Shown one piece after another: positions 58,567 through 64,000 of a stretch of DNA of 64,000 nucleotides. The stretch spans positions 2,853,501-2,917,500 of the forward strand of contig NZ_FSQT01000002.1 in the NCBI RefSeq assembly GCF_900143515.1, read 5' to 3'. This DNA is from Micromonospora cremea. GTDB taxonomy: Bacteria; Actinomycetota; Actinomycetes; Mycobacteriales; Micromonosporaceae. Each line of letters starts with the position of its first letter. Positions within the stretch are counted from its first letter, which is position 1. The notes under the pieces are model-generated. The model ran no database searches, had not been told where the DNA came from, and saw only the letters and a program-made list of their open reading frames with translations. The translations under genes and the position numbers were made by a program.

Positions 58567-59028
58567 CTACCGCTCCGCTGCCTCGTCGGCCGGCCGTCGG
58601 CCCGCCGGCCCGTCCACCTGGTCGGTCAACTGCGCGCCGGCTCCCGCGGAGCCGTGCCCGGTCAGCCCGGCCTCGCTCCCCAGGGCCGCGCGCAGCACCT
58701 CGGCCTCGGTGCCGGTCACCGAGTGGGCGAAGCGCACCAGTGCGGCGTCGCGGCTGCCGCCAAGGTCGAGGGCGTCGAGCATGAGCTGGGCGATGTGCGC
58801 CTCACGGCTGGCCGCCGGCCGGTACCGCCAGGCCCGGCCCTCCCGCTCCCGCTGCACCATGCCCTTGCCGGCGAGCCGGTCCAGCACGGTCATCACCGTG
58901 GTGTACGCCAGCTCGCGGCCGTCGAGCGCGTCGGCCACCTCGCGCACGGTCACCCCGTCCGACGTGCCCGGGACCACGTCCCACAGCACGTCCATCACCG
59001 CACGCTCAAGATCGCCCAACCGAGTCAC
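58567..59028 (-). CDS. BlaI/MecI/CopY-family repressor
   Basis: 153 aa winged-helix regulator: RLGDLERAVMDVLWDVVPGTSDGVTVREVADALDGRELAYTTVMTVLDRLAGKGMVQRE is the DNA-binding domain, followed by a dimerisation helix and a disordered Gly/Ala tail. CTAC-N5-GTAG lies just upstream of its start and similar half-sites recur in the cyd promoter. This suggests autoregulation and control of cytochrome bd. Confidence 0.88.
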   Translation of the reverse strand: MTRLGDLERAVMDVLWDVVPGTSDGVTVREVADALDGRELAYTTVMTVLDRLAGKGMVQREREGRAWRYRPAASREAHIAQLMLDALDLGGSRDAALVRFAHSVTGTEAEVLRAALGSEAGLTGHGSAGAGAQLTDQVDGPAGRRPADEAAER

Positions 59029-59036
59029 CCCGCAAT

Positions 59037-59050
59037 CCTACCCCCGGTAG
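59037..59050. promoter_or_regulatory. BlaI-type operator in the blaI promoter
   Basis: CCTACCCCCGGTAG (CTAC-N5-GTAG), followed by TAG, lies 10-20 bp upstream of the blaI start. It shares CTAC/GTAG half-sites with the cyd cluster. Confidence 0.5.
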
Positions 59051-59138
59051 TAGACCCCCACCCCACAAGCCCGCCCCGACCCCACCCCGAACCCCACCCC
59101 CGACCCCCACCGTGCCCACCCCACCCACCCCGCCAGGT

Positions 59139-59195
59139 TGATCATGAGGTTGACGTGCCCCAGCGAGATCAAACCCCCCGCCAACCTCATGATCA
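59139..59195. repeat. Inverted repeat, 14-bp arms
   Basis: TGATCATGAGGTTG (59139-59152) and its exact complement (59182-59195) are separated by 29 nt. It lies in a 594-bp gene-free stretch (59029-59622). Function unknown. Confidence 0.7.
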
Positions 59196-59217
59196 CCGGG
59201 GAGGGCCGGCGAGCCGG

Positions 59218-59299
59218 TCAAGATCCGCACAAGAGCGGGGAAGTTGTTGCCTCGGGCGCCCCGGAGGCAGCAACTTCACCGAAGTTGCGCGGATCTTGA
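59218..59299. repeat. Nested inverted repeat
   Basis: Outer arms TCAAGATCCGC and GCGGATCTTGA (59218-59228, 59289-59299) enclose inner arms GAAGTTGTTGCCTC and GAGGCAGCAACTTC (59240-59253, 59264-59277), 13 of 14 Watson-Crick pairs. A two-stage stem like this is typical of mobile palindromic repeats. Confidence 0.65.
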
Positions 59300-59515
59300 A
59301 ACGGCGCGCCGCCAGAGCGAGCGGATCGGCGCGGACGTCGGGAGCCTGCCAGCGGCCGGGGGAGGAGGACTGCGCCAGCACACCGGGGCTTGAGGGGCGC
59401 ATGCGGAGGGTTGCGCGGAATCGGGGACCCTCTGCCATCACCCCCGCTGGCCGGTGACCCAACCCAGGGCACCGGCCAGCAAGACGAAACACCCGGGCGG
59501 ACCGGGCCCACGTCA

Positions 59516-59589
59516 GGTTTTCCGGGGAGCCCCGCCCGCGCAGGGATCAAGCCTGACCGCCCGGAGCGGGTGGGGCTCCCCGGGAAACC
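59516..59589 (-). repeat. Hairpin element with conserved 26-nt loop, copy 2
   Basis: Arms 59516-59539 and 59566-59589 pair at all 24 positions (22 Watson-Crick, 2 G-T). The loop 59540-59565 is, on the minus strand, identical to copy 1 at 24 of 26 positions, while the stem differs. It begins 33 bp after the stop of the minus-strand aldehyde dehydrogenase-like gene, in the same orientation. Confidence 0.8.
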
Positions 59590-59622
59590 CCAAGGCCGGG
59601 AACGGGAACGGAATCACACCCG

Positions 59623-60450
59623 TCACACCCCCTTGGGGTGCCACACCGTCTTGGTCTCCAGCAGGGTGGTCATCCGAGTCACGCCGGGGTCGGCGGACCA
59701 GTCGTGGTCGGCGGCCGGGGCCGGACGGAGCACCCGCTTCAGGTTCTCCGCCGCCTTGATCTCCAGGTCGGAAGCCAACTCGGCGTCGGTCACCCCGCTG
59801 AGGTCGATCGCGTTGACGTCCATGTGCGCGGCCAGCGTCGGCGCGGTCTCGGTGATCCGGCCGGTGAGGATGTTCACCACCCCGCCGGGCAGGTCGGAGG
59901 TGGCCAGCACCTCGGCCAGCGTCACCGCCGCCAGCGGCTCGGTCGGGGAGGCCGCCACCACCACCGTGTTGCCGGTGACGATCGCCGGGGCGATCACGCT
60001 GACCAGGCCGAGCAGCGCCGGGCGCTCCGGGGCGACGACCGCCACCACGCCGGTCGGCTCGGGCGCGGAGATGTTGAAGTACGGCCCGGCGACCGGGTTG
60101 GCGCCGCCGTACACCTGGGAGAGCTTGTCGGCCCAGCCGGCGTACCAGACCCAGCGGTCCACCGCGGCGTCCACCTCGTCGCCCGGCACGCCGAGGGCGA
60201 CGAACTGCTCGCGGCGGCCCTCCAGCATCTCGGCGGCCCGGTAGAGGATCTGACCCCGGTTGTACGCGGTCGCCCCGGCCCAGCCCTTCACGGCGGCGCG
60301 GGCGGCGACCACCGCGTCCCGGGCGTCCTTGCGGGAGGCCAGTGACACATTCGAGGACTGCACGAGATACGACCGTCCCGACTCGCTGCGCGGGAACTTC
60401 CCGCCGATGAAGAGCTTGTACGTCTTGCGTACCGCGACCCGCTCAGACAT
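59623..60450 (-). CDS. Truncated aldehyde dehydrogenase-family protein lacking the catalytic domain
   Basis: 275 aa covering only the NAD-binding half of the ALDH fold (YKLFIGGKFPRSESGRS, RAAEMLEGRREQFV, NISAPEPTGVVAVVAPE, TGNTVVVAASPTEPLAAVTLAEVL). The Cys-nucleophile domain is missing, and the protein ends with LLETKTVWHPKGV. It overlaps the end of a full-length ALDH gene by 8 bp, so the two may form a complex. This tandem of full and short ALDH beside deoC appears to be a stable arrangement in actinomycetes rather than random decay. Confidence 0.85.
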   Translation of the reverse strand: MSERVAVRKTYKLFIGGKFPRSESGRSYLVQSSNVSLASRKDARDAVVAARAAVKGWAGATAYNRGQILYRAAEMLEGRREQFVALGVPGDEVDAAVDRWVWYAGWADKLSQVYGGANPVAGPYFNISAPEPTGVVAVVAPERPALLGLVSVIAPAIVTGNTVVVAASPTEPLAAVTLAEVLATSDLPGGVVNILTGRITETAPTLAAHMDVNAIDLSGVTDAELASDLEIKAAENLKRVLRPAPAADHDWSADPGVTRMTTLLETKTVWHPKGV

Positions 60451-61873
60451 TGAGGTAGCCCTCCAGCCCGTGCCGGCCGCCCTCGCGACCGTAGCCCGAC
60501 TCCTTGTAGCCGCCGAACGGCGAGGTGGGGTCGAACTTGTTGAACGTGTTGGCCCAGACGACCCCGGCGCGCAGCCGGTCGGCCATCCAGAGGATGCGGG
60601 AACCCTTGTCGGTCCAGATCCCCGCCGAGAGCCCGTACGGCGTGTTGTTGGCCTTCTCCACGGCCTCGGCCGGGGTACGGAAGGTGAGCACGGACAGCAC
60701 CGGGCCGAAGATCTCCTCGCGGGCGATCCGGTGCGCCTGGGTGACGCCGGTGAAGATCGTCGGCGCGAACCAGAAGCCGCGGTCGGGCAGGTCGCACGGC
60801 GGTGACCAGCGTTCGGCGCCCTCGGCCGAGCCGGCGTCGGACAGCTCGCGGATCCGCTCCAACTGGGCGGCGGAGTTGATCGCGCCGATGTCGGTGTTCT
60901 TGTCCAGCGGGTCGCCGACCCGAAGGTGGGCCATCCGCCGCTTCAGGGATTCCAGCACCCGGTCGGCCACGTTCTCTTGGACCAGCAGGCGGGAGCCGGC
61001 GCAGCAGACGTGCCCCTGGTTGAAGAAGATGCCGTTGACGATCCCCTCGACCGCCTGGTCGATCGGTGCGTCGTCGAAGACGATGTTGGCGGCCTTGCCG
61101 CCCAGCTCCAGCGTGAGCTTCTTGCGGGTGCCGGCGACGGACCGGGCGATGGCCCGCCCGACGTCGGTGGAGCCGGTGAAGGCGACCTTGTCCACGTCGG
61201 GGTGCTCGACCAGCGTCCGGCCGGTGTCGCCGGCGCCGGTGATGATGTTGACCACGCCGGCCGGCAGCTCGGCCTGCTGGCAGATCTCGGCGAAGAGCAG
61301 CGCGGTCAGTGGGGTGGTCTCGGCCGGCTTCAGCACCACCGTGTTGCCGGCGGCCAGCGCCGGGGCGATCTTCCAGGCCAGCATCAGCAGCGGGAAGTTC
61401 CACGGGATGACCTGCGCGGCGACCCCGATCGGCTTCGGGTCAGCCCCGAAGCCCGCGTGCTCCAGCTTGTCGGCCCAGCCGGCGTAGTAGAAGAAGTGCG
61501 CGGCGACCAGCGGCAGGTCGACGTCGCGGGACTCCTTGATCGGCTTGCCGTTGTCCAGCGACTCCAGCACGGCCAGCTCGCGGGACCGCTCCTGGATGAG
61601 CCGGGCGATCCGGAACAGATACTTGGCCCGGTCCCGGCCCGGCATCGGACCCCAGACCTTGTCGTACGCCTTCCGGGCGGCGCGCACCGCGCGCTCCACG
61701 TCCTGCGTGCCGGCCTCAGCGACCTCGGCCAGCACCTCCTCGGACGCGGGGTTGATCGACTTGAAGCTGCCGCCGTCGGTCGGGTCGACGAACGTGCCGT
61801 CGATGAACAGCCCGTACGTGGGCTTGAGGTCCACCACCGAGCGGGACTCGGGGGCGGGTGCGTATTCGAACAT
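60443..61873 (-). CDS. NAD(P)-dependent aldehyde dehydrogenase
   Basis: 476 aa, complete ALDH: PWNFPLLMLAWKIAPALAAGNTVVLKP (cofactor fold), LELGGKAANIVF (general base Glu) and FFNQGHVCCAGSRL (nucleophile Cys). Its position directly after deoC suggests it oxidises the acetaldehyde formed by deoxyribose-phosphate aldolase. ATG 61873 is 6 bp after the deoC stop. Confidence 0.93.
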   Translation of the reverse strand: MFEYAPAPESRSVVDLKPTYGLFIDGTFVDPTDGGSFKSINPASEEVLAEVAEAGTQDVERAVRAARKAYDKVWGPMPGRDRAKYLFRIARLIQERSRELAVLESLDNGKPIKESRDVDLPLVAAHFFYYAGWADKLEHAGFGADPKPIGVAAQVIPWNFPLLMLAWKIAPALAAGNTVVLKPAETTPLTALLFAEICQQAELPAGVVNIITGAGDTGRTLVEHPDVDKVAFTGSTDVGRAIARSVAGTRKKLTLELGGKAANIVFDDAPIDQAVEGIVNGIFFNQGHVCCAGSRLLVQENVADRVLESLKRRMAHLRVGDPLDKNTDIGAINSAAQLERIRELSDAGSAEGAERWSPPCDLPDRGFWFAPTIFTGVTQAHRIAREEIFGPVLSVLTFRTPAEAVEKANNTPYGLSAGIWTDKGSRILWMADRLRAGVVWANTFNKFDPTSPFGGYKESGYGREGGRHGLEGYLNV

Positions 61874-61879
61874 CGGCTC

Positions 61880-62839
61880 TCAGTCCAGGGTGAAGTAGTC
61901 GGGACCGGAGTAGACGCCGGTCGTCAGCTTGGTGCGCTGCATCAGCAGGTCGTTGAGCAGGCTGGACGCGCCGAAGCGGAACCAGTCCGGGTCGAGCCAG
62001 TCCGCGCCGACGGTTTCGTTGACCATCACCAGGTACTTGATCGCGTCCTTGGTGGTCTTGATGCCGCCGGCCGGCTTCACGCCGACCTGTCGCCCGGTGG
62101 CGGCCCGGAAGTCGCGGACCGCCTCCAGCATCACCAGGCTCACCGGCAGTGTCGCGGCGATCGGGACCTTGCCGGTGGAGGTCTTGATGAAGTCGCCGCC
62201 GGCCAGCATGGCCAGCCAGGAGGCCCGGCGCACGTTGTCGTAGGTGGCCAGCTCGCCGGTCTCCAGGATCACCTTGAGGTGGGCGTCCCCGGCGGCTTCC
62301 TTGGTGGCCACGATCTCGTCGTAGACCTCCTTGTAACGGCCGGCCAGGAACGCGCCCCGGTTGATCACCATGTCGATCTCGTCGGCGCCGGCCGCGACGG
62401 CGGCCCGGGTGTCGGCGAGCTTGATCTCCAGCGGCGCCTGGCCCGACGGGAAGGCGGTCGCCACGCTCGCCAGGTGTACGCCGCTGCCGCGCAGCACCTC
62501 CGCCACGTACGGGACCATCGCGGGGTAGACGCAGACGGCGCCGACATGCGGGCAGGACGGGTCGGCCGGGTCCGGGCGGACCGCCTTCGCGGCCAGCGCA
62601 CGTACCTTGCCCGGGGTGTCCGCCCCTTCAAGGGTGGTCAGGTCCACCATCCGGATCGCCAGGTCGATCGCCTGCGCCTTGGCGGTGGTCTTGATGGAGC
62701 GGGTGCCGAGCTGCGCCGCCCGCTGCTCCGCGCCGACCTGGTCCACGCCGGGCAGGCCGTGCAGGAAGGTCCGCAGAGCGGTCTCGGATCGTCCCAGCTC
62801 GGAGAGCTCCGACCGGGCCGACGTCGTTGTCGCCGTCAT
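61880..62839 (-). CDS. deoC: Deoxyribose-phosphate aldolase
   Basis: Class I aldolase splitting 2-deoxyribose-5-phosphate into acetaldehyde and glyceraldehyde-3-phosphate. 319 aa, longer than the 220-260 aa bacterial form, with FIKTSTGK (Schiff-base Lys), VCVYPAMVP and GVKPAGGIKTT. The extra length is mostly at both ends. ATG 62839. First gene of a deoC-ALDH-ALDH-like unit; completes deoxynucleoside catabolism started by DeoA. Confidence 0.95.
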   Translation of the reverse strand: MTATTTSARSELSELGRSETALRTFLHGLPGVDQVGAEQRAAQLGTRSIKTTAKAQAIDLAIRMVDLTTLEGADTPGKVRALAAKAVRPDPADPSCPHVGAVCVYPAMVPYVAEVLRGSGVHLASVATAFPSGQAPLEIKLADTRAAVAAGADEIDMVINRGAFLAGRYKEVYDEIVATKEAAGDAHLKVILETGELATYDNVRRASWLAMLAGGDFIKTSTGKVPIAATLPVSLVMLEAVRDFRAATGRQVGVKPAGGIKTTKDAIKYLVMVNETVGADWLDPDWFRFGASSLLNDLLMQRTKLTTGVYSGPDYFTLD

Positions 62840-62975
62840 GCGCTGAAGTCTACGCGCCGGAACGGTGCGTGATCTTGCTCACGTGGTCCCGCTGGGGCGG
62901 GTCCGGCGTGAGCGGCGTCGCTGGTCCGACCGCACCCGCACCACCCCGCGGGACGGACCGGTAGGTTGAGCGATC

Positions 62976-63608
62976 GTGGATGTACACGTCATTGACCACC
63001 CGCTGGCACAGTCACGGCTGACCGCCATGCGGGACGCGCGCACCGATTCCTCGACGTTCCGGGCGGCGCTGCACGAACTGACCACCATGTTGGTGTACGA
63101 GGCGGCACGCTCCTTCCCCGTCGAGCGGTACCCGGTGCAGACGCCGGTCACCGGCACCGTCGGCACCCGGCTGGCCAACCCGCCGCTGCTGGTGCCGGTG
63201 CTGCGGGCCGGCCTCGGCATGGCGGACGCCGCGCTCGGCCTGCTGCCCGAGTCCTCGATGGGCTTCGTCGGCCTGGCCCGGGACGAGGAGACGTACGAGC
63301 CGCGCGCGTACATGGAGTCGCTGCCCCGGGATCTGGCCGGCAAGCCGGTGCTGGTGCTCGACCCGATGCTGGCCACCGGTGGTTCGCTGGAGCACTCCTG
63401 CCGGCTGCTGGCCGACCGGGGCTGCACCGACATCACCGTGCTCTGCGTGCTCGCCGCGCCGGTCGGCATCGAGCGGCTGGAACGCTCCGGTCTGCCGTTG
63501 CGCCTGGTCACGGCTTCGATCGACGAGGGGCTCAACGACCGGATGTTCATCGTCCCCGGGCTCGGCGACGCCGGCGACCGCCAGTTCGGCGGCATGCCCC
63601 GGTTCTGA
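62976..63608 (+). CDS. upp: Uracil phosphoribosyltransferase
   Basis: Forms UMP from uracil and PRPP. 210 aa. [32 protein letters not shown] (PRPP loop) and [14 protein letters not shown] at the C-terminus are diagnostic. GTG 62976 ([15 protein letters not shown]). Divergent from deoC. Recovers the uracil released by DeoA using PRPP from Prs. Confidence 0.96.
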   Translation: MDVHVIDHPLAQSRLTAMRDARTDSSTFRAALHELTTMLVYEAARSFPVERYPVQTPVTGTVGTRLANPPLLVPVLRAGLGMADAALGLLPESSMGFVGLARDEETYEPRAYMESLPRDLAGKPVLVLDPMLATGGSLEHSCRLLADRGCTDITVLCVLAAPVGIERLERSGLPLRLVTASIDEGLNDRMFIVPGLGDAGDRQFGGMPRF

Positions 63609-63636
63609 CTCTTTACCCCGGTCGGTGCCGGGTCCG

Positions 63637-63668
63637 GCGGGTCCGCACACGGTGGTGCGCGGACCCGC
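63637..63668 (+). terminator. Terminator after upp
   Basis: GCGGGTCCGC and GCGGACCCGC pair over 10 bp around a 12-nt loop, ending 14 bp before the next start. Confidence 0.7.
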
Positions 63669-63682
63669 TACCGTCTCCGGCC

Positions 63683-64000
63683 ATGACTGGTGTTGCGCTC
63701 GCCGAGGAGCTTCTCCTCCTCGCCTACGACGACACGACCGGCAAGGCGACCATGCCGCGGATCAGCCTGGACCTCGGTATGGCCGCCGCGGTGCTGGTCG
63801 AGCTGGCCCTGGCCGGCCGGATCGCGTACGCCGACGGTTCCCTGACGGTGGTCGACCCGACACCCACCGGCGAGCCGGTCACCGACGAGGTGCTCGGCCG
63901 GATCGCCGCGGACACCCCGCACACCCCGGCCTCGTGGGTGCAGCGGCTGCGGCACGGCCTGCGCGACCGGATCCTCGGTGACCTGTGCCAGCAGGGTGTG
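63683..64000 (+). CDS. GPP34 (GOLPH3-like) family phosphoprotein, 3' end outside the window
   Basis: The first 106 residues are visible and open to the window end. MTGVALAEELLLLAYDDTTGKATMPRISLDLGMAAAVLVELAL (given as marker) matches the GPP34 fold of eukaryotic GOLPH3, which binds phosphoinositides. The bacterial function is unknown. ATG 63683 has a weak ribosome site and lies just after the upp terminator. Confidence 0.85.
   Translation, partial: MTGVALAEELLLLAYDDTTGKATMPRISLDLGMAAAVLVELALAGRIAYADGSLTVVDPTPTGEPVTDEVLGRIAADTPHTPASWVQRLRHGLRDRILGDLCQQGV

Overview
The window is a high-GC (roughly 70% or more) actinomycete chromosome segment. Frequent GTG/TTG starts, translationally coupled overlaps (ATGA, GTGA, TGATG), a conservon operon, an F420-type PPOX enzyme, a cytochrome bd operon with CydDC, and a long L25/CTC protein point to the Micromonosporaceae (Micromonospora or a close relative). 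That placement is inference; there is no rRNA here. No phage, CRISPR array or intact insertion sequence was seen.

Layout. 0.1-3 kb: a fatty-acid desaturase, then an AraC regulator divergent from a short-chain dehydrogenase. 3.2-7.6 kb: tRNA-Gln(TTG), glmU, prs, rplY (L25) and pth. 7.8-10.9 kb: sulfate activation (cysQ, cysD, cysN). 11-13.2 kb: galE-galK. 13.3-18.5 kb: a CorC-like CBS protein, trpS, a 2'-5' RNA ligase-like protein, a YihY membrane protein, a GntR regulator, an unknown protein and a VOC protein. 18.7-25.6 kb: an alpha-glucoside system (GH13 glucosidase, LacI repressor, ABC lipoprotein and two permeases) with shared CTTGC/GCAAG operators. 25.8-28.3 kb: a glycosyltransferase cassette in which two of three genes carry single-base frameshifts in G runs.

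28.3-40.6 kb: a nucleoside uptake and salvage block. It holds a BMP-family lipoprotein, a double ATPase that appears to start at CTG, two permeases, a cytidine deaminase with an extra C-terminal domain, thymidine phosphorylase and adenosine deaminase, interrupted by DUF4272, RlmA-like, MarR and F420 genes. The theme returns at 59.6-63.6 kb with deoC, two aldehyde-dehydrogenase-family genes and upp. Together these genes would import nucleosides, deaminate and phosphorolyse them, split deoxyribose-5-phosphate and oxidise the acetaldehyde. 40.6-50.3 kb: a uridine-kinase-like gene, the conservon (cvnA-B-C-D), and a convergent 798-aa protein whose C-terminus repeats the motif series of the CvnA tail. 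50.5-59 kb: PadR with a membrane partner, cydABDC, and a BlaI/M56 pair. The window ends inside a GPP34 gene.

The most unusual observations are: (1) two intergenic hairpins at 35.3 and 59.5 kb with the same 24-26-24 architecture, different stems, a nearly identical loop, and the same position just 3' of a gene; (2) the CvnA-like tail on the convergent IS110-transposase-like protein; (3) the frameshifted glycosyltransferase cassette; (4) a CTG start on a nucleoside ABC ATPase; (5) a dyad cluster linking the BlaI/M56 pair to the cytochrome bd promoter.
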